This document shows, one piece after another, positions 36,155-48,745 of a DNA stretch of 64,000 nucleotides. Location of the stretch: contig OU015496.1 of assembly GCA_907164885.2 (NCBI GenBank), positions 136,427,110 through 136,491,109 on the forward strand, read 5' to 3'. Source of the DNA: Dolomedes plantarius. Lineage: Eukaryota; Arthropoda; Arachnida; Araneae; Dolomedidae. The notes under the pieces are model-generated. The model had not been told where the DNA came from, searched no databases, and saw only the letters and a program-made list of their open reading frames with translations. The position numbers were made by a program, and so were the translations under genes. Each line of letters opens with the position of its first letter. Within the stretch, counting starts at the first letter, position 1.

Positions 36155-36645
36155 TTAAATCCGTAGACTGTTAAATCCCCTATGATGTCAGAGAGGTTAG
36201 GAAAGGGTGCGTTCCCCCCAGATGTCAGCCACTTTTCACTTTATTAAACTGTGTTGAACAACACGAGTTGAAGTTCCCCTTGTTCCCTTAAATCCGTAGA
36301 CCGTTAAGTCCCCTATGATGTCAGAGAGGTTAGGAAAGGGTACGTTCCTCCGGATGTCGGCCACTTTTCCCTTTATTAAACTGTATTGAACAACACGAAC
36401 TTGAAGGTCCCCTTGTTCCCTTAAATCCGTAGACCGTTAAGGCCCCTATGATGTCAGAGAGGTTAGGAAAGGGTACGTCCCCCCCCCCCCCTCCCAGATG
36501 TCGACCACTTTTCACTTTATTAAACTGTATTGAACAACACGAAGTTGAAGGTCACCTTGTTCCCTTAAATCCGTAGACCGTTAAGTCCCCTATGATGTCA
36601 GAGAGTTTAGGAAAGGGTACGTTCCCCCCAGATGTCGGCCATGGG
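36128..36645. repeat. Minisatellite, four ~131-144-bp units
   Basis: The GATGTCAGAGAGGTTAGG core is at 36184, 36315, 36450 and, diverged, 36594. Units contain the MITE terminal block (TTGAAGGTCCCCTTGTTCCC) and a TTTTCACTTTATTAAACTGT block also found once inside the MITE (about 35832). Confidence 0.9.
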
Positions 36646-37740
36646 TGTGTTAGGTCAAAATTGAGAAATGTAACTAAAAATAAATAATCCAACAGAGTTA
36701 GATAAATACAAGAAGAATATAGACAAAAAACAAACAGGAGGTGGCACTTAGCTAAATCGGACACGTACCCTTGTGGTGCCATTATATAGACCAGACCTGC
36801 ACTCCTCAGCCCGCTAGCCTATACGAATCTGTTCTGAAATACGATTCCGGCCATACAGTATGAATATTAAAATAAATATCCTAGTGCAATTAACTTATTA
36901 AGGAGATGCTCTAAAATTTTTGGGCAATTTTTTTAGAAAAACTTAACAAATTATTTTCAATGGTTCTTAAACCATTTTTATTTTCCAATACAGAGCAATT
37001 ATACCTGTTTTTTTTTCTTTTCTTTTTTTGTTCAAAACTCATATTTTCTGTTAAAGTTTAGAGGCTCCTAAGTAACAGACAATTACGAAGGTCTAGCCAT
37101 ATATCGCGGCTAAGGACCATTTTCAGGAAATGATGATGATCACTAATTGTAAAAAAATTACTGACATAATGATGTCTAGAGCAAATAATTGTGTCTGTAT
37201 GTATAAAAACATTTTTATTGCCTTTCTCAACACATGGCAAATTCTCGAGAATAAGTACATTAAGGTTGCTTCATTTTTTTTACATATACTTACATTCAGC
37301 TAATATAAATTTCTATGCTTGGCGGAATTCAACCGTTATTTTATGTTTCTTAAATTTGAAGGTAATCATCGCTTTAATAAAGGGGAATTTTGCAGTTATT
37401 AAAAATAATTTATGAAAAACGGAAGTTAATTTTTTTGTATTGTAAAATATTTTTGAATTAGTTTTGAAATAATTCTTTTTTTTTTTATGCAGAATAACTG
37501 AGAAGGAAATGATAAAGAATCTTGAGAGGTTCTTTTTCTTGGGATAATGATTATTGATATAAGCTCTTAAGACAATGATTTATCAAAAATAACACCTGGA
37601 AACTTAAGCATCAAAATCATATAAACATACATAAATAACAAACAGCTTAATTAATTATAGTTAAGTTAAAAGAATTTATTCAAATTCACTATTTTTTTCA
37701 CTAGCATGGGTGCGGGACTTTTACTCATATATCTATCTAT

Positions 37741-37742
<2 letters not shown>
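36646..37742. other. Spacer, nothing recognised
   Basis: AT-rich with short unsupported frames. Confidence 0.4.

Positions 37743-37791
<49 letters not shown>
37743..37791. repeat. (TA)n microsatellite
   Basis: Perfect TA repeat. Confidence 0.98.
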
Positions 37792-37792
<1 letters not shown>

Positions 37793-37798
<6 letters not shown>

Positions 37799-37830
37799 CT
37801 GGGGCTTGATACAAGAAGTGCCTACATCAG
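37793..37830. repeat. ~38-bp block, inverted copy at 40105-40146
   Basis: TATCTGGGGCTTGATACAAG followed by AAGTGCCTAC-TCAG occurs here and, in reverse complement, at 40105-40146. In both places its outer side abuts a (TA)n tract. Confidence 0.85.
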
Positions 37831-38860
37831 TTTTTTTCAAGGTGACTTTGTTTGCTTATGTCTCTTTAAAAAAACTATTACAGTAACCACCGCTTATAGT
37901 GGTCAGTGGTTATAAGAATCAACCGTTTATAAGAATCAATATCGCAAAAAAAAAAAAACATATGTATTATTTCCATGTTAAAATTTTCGCTTTAAAGAAT
38001 CAATCCACCGGTTTTAAGAATCAGCTCACACTCTTCGCTTTCTTTTCATTTTTACAAAAAAGCCATTTAAACCCTCAAAAGACACGAAGTTCTTTCTTTT
38101 AAAAAAAAAAGATTGATATGGGATGGAATATATGGGATGAAATATAGTCATAAAATTCATCTCTTTCTTTGTTAGACAAAACATAGTAGTTTCCCCTTGA
38201 ACGCTTTAGCACAACACTGTCCTATTAGCTTGACCTGGGGACATCTTTACCCATCCGGGTCCGATTTCACTTTTCTCCACTGACAAACAAACACAGCGAC
38301 TCTTTTTTCCACACCTCCCACATACTGGTTGAGGATTACTGGATCCTGAAACACATAAATCTTCGGCGAAGTGTCCACTATCACTGTAGATTCAGCATGT
38401 TATCAAACCGTGAAACGTAAGCTAGAAGGTGAATCTTCGTCTGAGACTATTAGTTTTTAAAGAGGTATAAACAGCTCCCTGAAAACTTCATTACGTCAGA
38501 CTACCATAGAAAACTCTTTCTTGCTCCCTTCCTGTAGTTGAAATGTTAAAACCGTTATGCAGTTATGTTGTAACAAATATTGGATTTTTTTCTTCTCATA
38601 TTATAATTATGTGTATCTACTTATAGGTCTAGAAATTAAGTTGTATTTTTAAAATTATAAAAAAATAATTTTAATAAAAGATAATTAACGTAAATTAAAG
38701 AGTATTTTTATGGTAAATTATCTAATGTATGTATATATAGGTGTGTGTGTGTGTGCCTGTCCAAAAACCTAAATTTCGGCTATAAGAATCAACTTCGGCT
38801 ATAAGAAAAAAATATTATTCAAGGAGACATAAGCAATCCAAGTCATCTTGGAAAAAACTG
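37828..38860. mobile_element. Inverted-repeat DNA transposon remnant (Tigger-like?)
   Basis: The left CAGTTTTTTTCAAGGTGACT and right AGTCATCTTGGAAAAAACTG are inverted, continuing through GCTTATGTCTC / GAGACATAAGC and the TATAAGAATCAAC motifs. A TA follows the right end. The 1,033-bp body has no intact transposase. Confidence 0.75.
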
Positions 38861-39900
38861 TATATATATGTATGTATATTATGTATGTACAAGGAACTTT
38901 GTCTTACAGAAAATCTGTAAAATACATGCAAAATTTCTAGCCACAAAAAAGTACCACCTTTTTCATGAATCCATAACAACTCCGCCGGTTTGTAACAATG
39001 CACCCTCCAGTGTCAACCACTAACCTCTGCGGTCCATCCCCTCCAATTTCTGTAACCAGCTTCATCATTAGCCAGTCCATACGTCCCACAGTAACACGAG
39101 AACACCCTTAAGTCAGCACCAAACCCCGTAGAAGGGTAGATCCCCTAACCCTCTTGCCCCGGGGGGAATAGGGGTGGGGTCTCTAACGAGATATTCCCTG
39201 CCATCTCAAAAGATTTCCGGGTCACAGAAGAAGAGAGAACCTGAACCAACAACAACCACCAGACCTCGCCGCTTATTTTCATTTTCCATTGCCATTATAA
39301 TGCTCGCATATGAGCAAGGGAATTTTCCTCGACATATTTTTATGTATTTTCTTGTTATTGTTGGTGAGGAACCCCCCCGATAACCGTCCATTCTTGTTAT
39401 CGTGTTCGCGTTTTTTTGTGTGTGTCTGCCTTTGTGGAAGAGAGAACGATGGAAGAGATATGAATGCCGTGTCCCAAGGCCAATTATTATGAAGGGGGGA
39501 AATATCGCTTTTCTCCGGGTTCCCTTGCAACAACAATAGAGCGTTGAGGTTCGTGGTTCCACGCAAAAACGACGAGGCGTTGGCAGGCGGCGTGTACGCG
39601 AATTACATATCGCCGGGGCATGTAGGGAAGGAGATAAGAAAGGGCATAATTTATTCATAGCCGTTTAGGAAAGAAATCATGCTTGAATACGGAAAAAGTC
39701 GACGTCGTTTTAATATCGTGTCTGCTTCCCTGAGATGTTACGCAAACATTTATCAGAAAGGGCAGATCTATCTGGAAGTGTACGCGTTGAATGAAAAGCG
39801 GCTTTTTGGATCCACCAACGTGCAATTCTTGGCTGTGGTAAAAAAGAAAAATAAATGAAATGTGGTGCTCGTATTTTTCCTTATCTAGCATCTTTGTTCC
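38861..39900. other. Unexplained GC-richer segment
   Basis: From about 39000 to 39800 the base composition is more balanced than anywhere else nearby. A 150-codon minus-strand frame (39206-39658) and overlapping frames exist, but none shows a domain, so no gene is called. Confidence 0.35.
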
Positions 39901-40104
39901 TGTGCATGTTATTATGGATATATCCGCACGTGCGGGCCTCTGAATACCTCTGAGAGCATTTTTTTTTCACTTGAATCATTGTTAATAATTTTTTTTTTTA
40001 AATATTGAAGTGAATAACAAAATTGTGCCTTAAATAAATAGCCGAATAATTTAGAATTTGCACACATACATATATATACACATATATATACACACATATA
40101 CACA

Positions 40105-40146
40105 CATAAAACTGACGTAGGCACTTCTTGTATCAAGCCCCAGATA

Positions 40147-40239
<93 letters not shown>
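40105..40239. repeat. Inverted copy of the 37793 block, then long (TA)n
   Basis: See 37793. The TA tract runs from about 40147 to 40239. Confidence 0.9.
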
Positions 40240-40242
<3 letters not shown>

Positions 40243-40252
40243 CACACACACA

Positions 40253-40345
40253 CAGTGAAACTTCTCTACACGATAACCCCTCTAAACGGCCACTTTTTTT
40301 CGGAACCATCACTAACCGTCATAGAAAAGTTTTTCTGTACATGAT
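40253..40345. mobile_element. Tigger/pogo-like terminal fragment
   Basis: CAGTGAAACTTCTCTACACG followed by CCCTCTAAACGGCCAC is a typical pogo/Tigger terminal motif. It is only ~90 bp, with the other end missing. A (TA)n(TG)n tract follows at about 40355-40400. Confidence 0.55.
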
Positions 40346-40356
40346 ATATATACAGA

Positions 40357-40399
<43 letters not shown>

Positions 40400-40929
40400 A
40401 CTGTATAAGAGTTATGTAGGCAATCCTGCCTGATGTTGAACTGCTAATTATTTCACAACTAGTTATCAACCCTATATTTTTATTCTGGACTTTAAGAAGC
40501 AGTGTACTCCTGTTTTTGAAAGATTTGTATAAAATTGCTGGCGAGGTTCTTTATGAACTCTAGGAATACATTCCATTGTTTTGTTTTCCTTAAATTACTT
40601 TCAGGACCTTTCGATTAAAGGATTAAAATCTTTTGAAAGAAAAACTTAATTCTTCGATAAACAATTTCGTAACCTTTCTGAGTTAGAAAAATTAAAAAAG
40701 ACAAACTCTACACAGATGTTTTCTTAGCATATATATCATAAACTAAGCATGCTCTAGATATTTAGGCAAAATTTTCCTGAAACAAAATATGAAATTCTTC
40801 AGGCTTTTTTGATGCGCTTCTTTAAAAATAAGTACATTTTAAAGAAAACAAATAATTACCAATCCAGCGTAAATGCACACCCGACTAGAGAATTTTCCCT
40901 GTACATATATACAATGAAAATTTCCCCTA

Positions 40930-40937
<8 letters not shown>
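40346..40937. other. Microsatellite then spacer
   Basis: (TA)n(TG)n to about 40400, then AT-rich sequence without features. Confidence 0.5.
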
Positions 40938-40975
<38 letters not shown>

Positions 40976-41079
40976 TGGCTCCCCCCCCCTGCCACCCCCC
41001 TAAAGAAATAGAAGTTGCATTATAAATATTTTTATCCGTTCAACTCCTCATCCCCTAAGATTAAATCCTTGGTGCGCCA

Positions 41080-41166
<87 letters not shown>
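40938..41166. mobile_element. 110-bp MITE (40973-41082) inside a (TA)n tract
   Basis: CAGTGGC at 40973 and GCCACTG ending at 41082 are inverted. TA repeats run on both sides (40938-40972 and 41083-41166), so the element sits in, or seeded, a TA tract. It includes a C-run near 40981. Confidence 0.7.
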
Positions 41167-41171
<5 letters not shown>

Positions 41172-42187
41172 GTATTTTTTTTTTGTGTGTGTAGGTTGTA
41201 AGAATGTAGGATTTAATTTCAATGAAACAAAGTATGGGCTTCCGTAATTATGACAAATATTCAACGAAAATATGAATTTTTTTATTTGAATGTCTGTTCA
41301 GGATTTTTTGGATTAAAATGTTTTACTCAATAATTTTTTTAAAGTTACTTTTGAAAAGTCATAGATCATATCACTAAAAAGAAAACAGGACAAAGCTAAT
41401 TATTTTGAAGAAATAAAATTCCTTTACCGTGTATTATTGTTTCCTTAAACCATGAAACTTTATCGCAGAAGAAGATGAAAAAGGAAATTTTCTCTAGTCA
41501 TTGGCTCCATTTCTCTACTCTGAGGTAATGGACTGAGCTCATACTTTTTTTTTTTTAACTACACTGTATACTGGAAGCCATGTGAGAAATCTAAAATAAA
41601 TTAAACTAATAAGTTTCTTCTATAAATATCGATTTCTAAATATCGTTTCTCTTCCATCATCATTGTATTTTCCCGATAGTCAATTAAAGTTTGGAATGGA
41701 CTGCTGTGTTATCTTTATTTCTTTCTTCTCTCTTTTTTTTTTCTTGTCCAAGGAAATGTTTTAAGAGAGCCAGTGTGTAATTTTATCCGTAAAGTGATAT
41801 CGCAAATCAATAAGGTGATCATCATTTTCAAAATGAAAAAATTAAAATTAATAATAAAAGAAAAATATTAGAACAAAATACAATTTTAGAGTCATTATTT
41901 TATATAAAGTAATTTTTAACTTCTTCGGTGAGTTAAATTAGTTAAAAATGCATTTTTGAACCAATCAGTAAAATATTGATGAAATCAAATGAATTAAAAT
42001 GTGCAGAACAGAAGCATAACTAAAAATATTGGGCCTTACGCAAAAAAGAAGTAAAGTCTCTCACCCCCCCCCCCCCAACCTCAATTCACAGAACTACGGC
42101 TTTTACTAAAACTTATATGGCACTCGCACACACACACACATATATAAATAAATGAATAAATAAATAATATATATATAAATATATATA
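41167..42187. other. AT-rich spacer
   Basis: No gene. A C-homopolymer near 42064-42077 and a short CA/TA tract near 42127-42187 are present. Confidence 0.4.
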
Positions 42188-42802
42188 AGTCGAACCTCCA
42201 TATATCGAAGTAGCAAATTGCCGGAAAAAAATTCGATATATAGAAATTTCGATATATAGAATTGAGCTTAATTTTATCACAATTCTCCTAAAAAAAAAAA
42301 AAAATTAAACCTAATTTTCGTATACGAAACTCCGTTTCTAATTTATATGCGAATCCCATTAAAGGAAAGTTAATAACAAAAAAATTAATTGATATATGAA
42401 AGATTTATTGAGCCCTACATATCTTTAAAAAAACAATAATGCAGACGGGTTACAATGATCACAGTTACATTGTTTTAAAAAAACTACGAATATGTTACTG
42501 AACAGCCAGTGTTGCGGAAAATTCAAAGAAATGTTCGCATTTATTCAGTCTACTAAAAACTTTATCAGGGACATTTTCCGTGAATTTGAAGTCCACGACG
42601 TATTGTTTCAAATGCCGAAAATTGGAAGATTTTATTCTAAGGTGGAATAAAATCTCCTAATTTGTCTTAAAAATTTTCGATATATAGAAATTTTTCGATA
42701 TATAGAAACAATTTTTCTTTGTAATGAACATGGAGATTTGCTAAGAGTTCGATATATAGAAAATTTCTATACAGGGAAGTTCGATATATGGAGGTTCCAC
42801 TG
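42188..42802. mobile_element. pogo/Tigger-like MITE, copy 2
   Basis: The same family as 10846-11415 (shared TCGAAGTAGCAAATTGCCGG and ATGAACATGGAGATTTGCTA-type blocks). The right end GGAGGTTCCACTG followed by TA preserves the CAGTGGAACCTCC terminal form. Flanked by TA repeats on both sides. Confidence 0.85.
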
Positions 42803-43730
<928 letters not shown>

Positions 43731-45115
43731 AAGAGAAAGCCATTGATACAAAGAAGAACTATGATTCTGAAACGTAAAGCTTCTGGGCAGCTAGAACGTA
43801 GTTAAATACTGTGCATATGATATAAAAAGTTAAATAGTTAAAAGTGTACGTACCTTAAAAAAATATTTGTGTATGATATAGAAATTTGATTTAGAGAGGA
43901 TATTGTATGGAATATAATTTAAATTGATGCAGAGGAGAACTATGACTTCGAAACTGTTTAATCATAAATTTTCCGAGCAGCTAGAGTATAGTTAAATAAA
44001 TTGTACATATGACATAAAAAGTTAATTAATGCATGATATAAAAAGTTCAATGGTTGAAAGTGTACGTAATTTTAAAAAATATATATATTTGTGTAGGATA
44101 TTAAAAAGCTTATCTAGGGAGAAAATTGTATGAAATATAAATATAGACAATGCCACTGACACAAAGGATAATTTTTGAGTTTCAAATTATTAAATCATAA
44201 AGTTGCAGGGCAGGTAGAATGTAGTTAAATAAGTTATACAATTGATATAAAAAGTTAAATAGTGCATATGGTATAAAAATTTAAATATTTAAAAGTGCAC
44301 ATAAGAAAAAAATAAGTGAACATGATATAAATTTTATTTAGGGAGGAAATTGTATTAAATATAAATTTTATGAAAGCCATTGATATAGAGGAGAACTATG
44401 ACTCGGAAACTCTTTAATCCTAAAATTTGCAGGGCAGCTATCACATAGTTAAATAAATTGTGCTTATGAAATATAAAGTTAAATAAAGCATATGACATAA
44501 AATGTTAAGTAGATAATAGTGCACCTAATTAAAAAAAATAAGTGTATATGATATAAATAGTTAATTTAGGGGGGAAATTGTAGGAAATATAGATATAGAC
44601 GAAGACATTGACACAAAGGAGAACTATAACTCTGAAACAGTTTAATCATAAAGTTGCAGGGCAGCTAGAACAAAGTTAAATAAAGATTGTATATGTTATA
44701 AAAAGTTAAATAGGGCATGATAAAAAAAGTTGAATAGTTAAAAGTGTACGTAATAAAAAAAAGTATTTGTGTATTATATAAAAAGTTGATTTAGGTAGGA
44801 AATTGTTTAAAATATATGTATACAGAAATCCATTGATACAGAGAACTATGACTCTAAAAATGCTTAATCATAAAGTTGCAGGGCAAATATGATATAGTTA
44901 ATTAAATTGTGCCTCTAAAATATAAAGTTAAATAAAGCATATAATATAAAAAGTTAAATAGTTAAAAGTGCACATAATTTTTTAAAAATGCATATGATAT
45001 AAAAAGTTGATTGAGGGAGTAAAATGTACGAAACATAAATATAGACAAAGCCATTGATATAGAGGAGAACTAGGACTCTGAAAATGTTTAATCATAAAGT
45101 TTCAGGGCAGCTAGA
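43731..45115. repeat. Satellite-like tandem array, ~180-235-bp units (left part)
   Basis: The block GAGGAGAACTATGACTCTGA recurs with variation near 43752, 43931, 44164, 44389, 44618, 44841 and 45061. Each is followed by AATCATAAAGTTGCAGGGCA and TAGTTAAATAAATTGT, then AAAAGTTAAATAG words. About seven diverged units precede the palindromic element. Confidence 0.88.
45110..45115. repeat. 6-bp target duplication GCTAGA (left)
   Basis: GCTAGA here and at 58678-58683. An uninterrupted site GCAGCTAGAACAAAG exists in a neighbouring unit near 44658, showing the pre-insertion form. Confidence 0.9.
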
Positions 45116-45400
45116 AGTAGTATAAAAATGACAGTTCCGCAACAGGATTAAGGGGAGGAGCTTAAAGTGGGCGGAGCTAACTGAGTGACGTGGACCAATC
45201 AGAGTGCAGCTGGCCACCTGGCGGTCGATTTGGACCAATCAGGAGAGGGCAGCGCTGCTATCGCCCCCTAGCGGGAAAGAGTGGAACCTTGTAGTTCAGC
45301 AGAATCTTGGAGGGAGTATGTGCTCTGCGGAACGCCACCTATCGGTCAAATAGGGAACTAAATTTCGTACAAGGATTGAAGGTCAGGGCATATTTTTTTT
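45116..45400. promoter_or_regulatory. GC-rich promoter-like tip, left arm
   Basis: In contrast to the AT-rich interior, this block has a TATAAAAA at 45121, GGGCGGAGC (GC box) at 45169, GTGACGTGG (CRE-like) at 45185 and two TGGACCAATCAG CCAAT boxes about 40 bp apart (cores 45195 and 45235). Mirrored at 58400-58677. The motifs are visible; promoter activity is inference. Confidence 0.5.
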
Positions 45401-45454
45401 CAGTGCTGCCATCTGATGCTGAAAACTAGAACTACATTTTTGGGGACTTAGAAA

Positions 45455-45555
45455 TTTTTTTAAAAGTATTTTCCATGGGAATTGAACCCGTTAAGGAAAT
45501 ACTACCTGACTACTTTTAGCGACGTAATACCGTTACGCTATGAATCGTCGGAAGT
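45455..45555 (-). ncRNA. tRNA-like pol III unit, left arm, facing outward
   Basis: The minus strand carries A box TAGCGTAACGG (complement of 45530-45540) and a perfect B box GGTTCAATTCC (complement of 45478-45488), 41 bp apart. A T-run (complement of about 45462-45465) follows. Exact mirror of 58246-58331; see that entry for the fold. Confidence 0.6.
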
Positions 45556-46274
45556 TCAGCGAATTATATTCTATAACAGAGAGAATATTTTTATGAATTT
45601 ACTAGAATTAATTATCAAAAATAAATATAACGTCATCTATTGTTTTAAAATAAAACTTAGAAAATTTAATACAAGGTTTTGAGTATATTTTTCAAAACTT
45701 TAAATATTTTTAGTCGAATTCTAACTTAAAATATATATTATCAACTTAGTAGTTCGAAAAAAAAGGGCTTATTTTCAGGACATTAAAATTGTTTTGCTAT
45801 GTTTTTTAACGTGATATATAATTTTACATAGATACATTCGCTAAATAATACAAAATAATAATAAATTTGTACATAGATAGACTAAAACGAATATTTTTTT
45901 CTTTTACTTTAAATTTTTTTTATTAGGTTTTTAAACTTAAAACATATTATCAATTTAATAGTTTGGAAAAAGTATTTATTACAGAACATTCCATACTAGT
46001 ATGAAAAAAATGAGAAATATTATTTGAACATTGAAAAAAACATTCCATGAAAGCTAACAAGGATATTTTTACGCATAAAATTATTGAAAACAGATGTTAA
46101 ATTTAAAATATCTTTAATTTTTATGCTAATATCAATTTCAAGTATAATATAACTTAGATATATCTTTAAACCCATTTAAACATAACTTGAAGACATTAAA
46201 TTATACAATTACCATCTAGAACCTGAAACTTAAAACATATTATCAATTTAATAGTTTGGAAAAAGTATTTATTT

Positions 46275-48745
46275 CAGAACATTACATACTAGCATGAAAA
46301 AAAAATGAGAAATATTATTTGATCTTACCTTGAAAAACATTCCATGACAGCTAACAAGGGATATTTTTAGACATAAAATTATTTAAACAAAGCGGGAATT
46401 CCCCAGTAGAGTTATTTTTTCCTATTAATATTAGAAATAAAAACTGAAATATGATTCAATCTAGATAATTATTTAAATTAAATACACATAACATACCAAT
46501 CCATACTATTAAATCTGCAAGAGAAGATATTAAATTTACGCTAAAAAAAATTTTTAATTGTCGACATATGCATACTGCAATAGTCTACATTATTATCAAA
46601 AAGTTCATTGAATTATATTCTATAACAGAGAGAATATTTTTATGAATTTACTAGAATTAATTATCAAAAATAAATATAACGTCATCTATTGATTAAAAAT
46701 GAAACTTAGAAAATTTAATACATGGTTTTGAGTATATTTTTCAAAACTTTAAATATTTTTAGTTGAAGGGCTTATTTTTAGGACTTTAAAATTGTTTTGC
46801 TATGTTTTTTAACGTGATATATAATTTTACATAGATACATTCGCAAAATAATACAAAATAATAAGAAATTTTTACATAGATAGTCTAAAACGAATATTTT
46901 TTTTCCTTTTACTTGATATTTTTACACATGAAATTATTTTACAACAAGCGTTAAGTTTAAAATATCTATAATTTTTCTTAAGAATATTACTTTACAGTAT
47001 AATATAATTTAGATAGAGCTTTGAAACCATTGTATCATTTAGTATAGAAAAAATTATTATTTGATCTTACCTTGAAAAACATTCCATGACAGCTAACAAG
47101 GGATATTTTTAGACATAAAATTATTTAAACAAAGCGGGAATTCCCCAGTAGAGTTATTTTTTCCTATTAATATTAGAAATAAAAACTGAAATATGATTCA
47201 ATCTAGATAATTATTTAAATTAAATACACATAACATACCAATCCATACTATTAAATCTGCAAGAGAAGATATTAAATTTACGCTAAAAAAATTTTTAATT
47301 GTCGACATATGCATACTGCAATAGTCTACATTATTATCAAAAAGTTCATTGAATTATATTCTATAACAGAGAGAATATTTTTATGAATTTACTAGAATTA
47401 ATTATCAAAAATAAATATAACGTCATCTATTGATTAAAAATGAAACTTAGAAAATTTAATACATGGTTTTGAGTATATTTTTCAAAACTTTAAATATTTT
47501 TAGTTGAAGGGCTTATTTTCAGGACTTTAAAATTGTTTTGCTATGTTTTTTAACGTGATATATAATTTTACATAGATACATTCGCAAAATAATACAAAAT
47601 AATAAGAAATTTTTACATAGATAGTCTAAAACGAATATTTTTTTCCTTTTACTTGATATTTTTACACATGAAATTATTTTACAACAAGCGTTAAGTTTAA
47701 AATATCTATAATTTTTCTTAAGAATATTACTTTACAGTATAATATAATTTAGATAGAGCTTTGAAACCATTGTATCATTTAGTATAGAAAAAATTATTAT
47801 TTGATCTTACCTTGAAAAACATTCCATGACAGCTAACAAGGGATATTTTTAGACATAAAATTATTTAAACAAAGCGGGAATTCCCCAGTAGAGTTATTTT
47901 TTCCTATTAATATTAGAAATAAAAACTGAAATATGATTCAATCTAGATAATTATTTAAATTAAATACACATAACATACCAATCCATACTATTAAATCTGC
48001 AAGAGAAGATATTAAATTTACGCTAAAAAAAATTTTTAATTGTCGACATATGCATACTGCAATAGTCTACATTATTATCAAAAAGTTCATTGAATTATAT
48101 TCTATAACAGAGAGAATATTTTTATGAATTTACTAGAATTAATTATCAAAAATAAATATAACGTCATCTATTGATTAAAAATGAAACTTAGAAAATTTAA
48201 TACATGGTTTTGAGTATATTTTTCAAAACTTTAAATATTTTTAGTTGAAGGGCTTATTTTCAGGACTTTAAAATTGTTTTGCTATGTTTTTTAACGTGAT
48301 ATATAATTTTACATAGATACATTCGCAAAATAATACAAAATAATAAGAAATTTTTACATAGATAGTCTAAAACGAATATTTTTTTTCCTTTTACTTGATA
48401 TTTTTACACATGAAATTATTTTACAACAAGCGTTAAGTTTAAAATATCTATAATTTTTCTTAAGAATATTACTTTACAGTATAATATAATTTAGATAGAG
48501 CTTTGAAACCATTGTATCATTTAGTATAGAAAAAATTATTATTTGATCTTACCTTGAAAAACATTCCATGAAAGCTAACAAGGAATATTTTTAGACATGA
48601 AATTATTTAAACAAAGCGGGAATTCCCCAGTAGAGTTATTTTTTCCTTTTAATATTAGAAATAAAAACTGAAATATGATTCAATCTAGATAATTATTTAA
48701 ATTAAATACACATACCATACCAATCCATACTATTAAATCTGCAAG
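46275..48745. repeat. Tandem array of ~741-bp units, left arm
   Basis: TTGATCTTACCTTGAAAAAC recurs at about 46318, 47061, 47801 and 48543 (three full units plus a partial). Units are nearly identical and include GCGGGAATTCCCCAGTAGAG. A more diverged partial copy lies upstream at 45958-46090. One unit more than in the right arm. Confidence 0.92.

Noticed and set aside
39206..39658. 150-codon minus-strand frame
   Set aside because: No domain, overlapping frames of similar length on both strands, no start-site support. Kept only as an unexplained segment.
45482..45682. 66-codon frame present in both palindrome arms
   Set aside because: TTG start, AT-rich composition and overlap with the tRNA-like unit make a protein unlikely.
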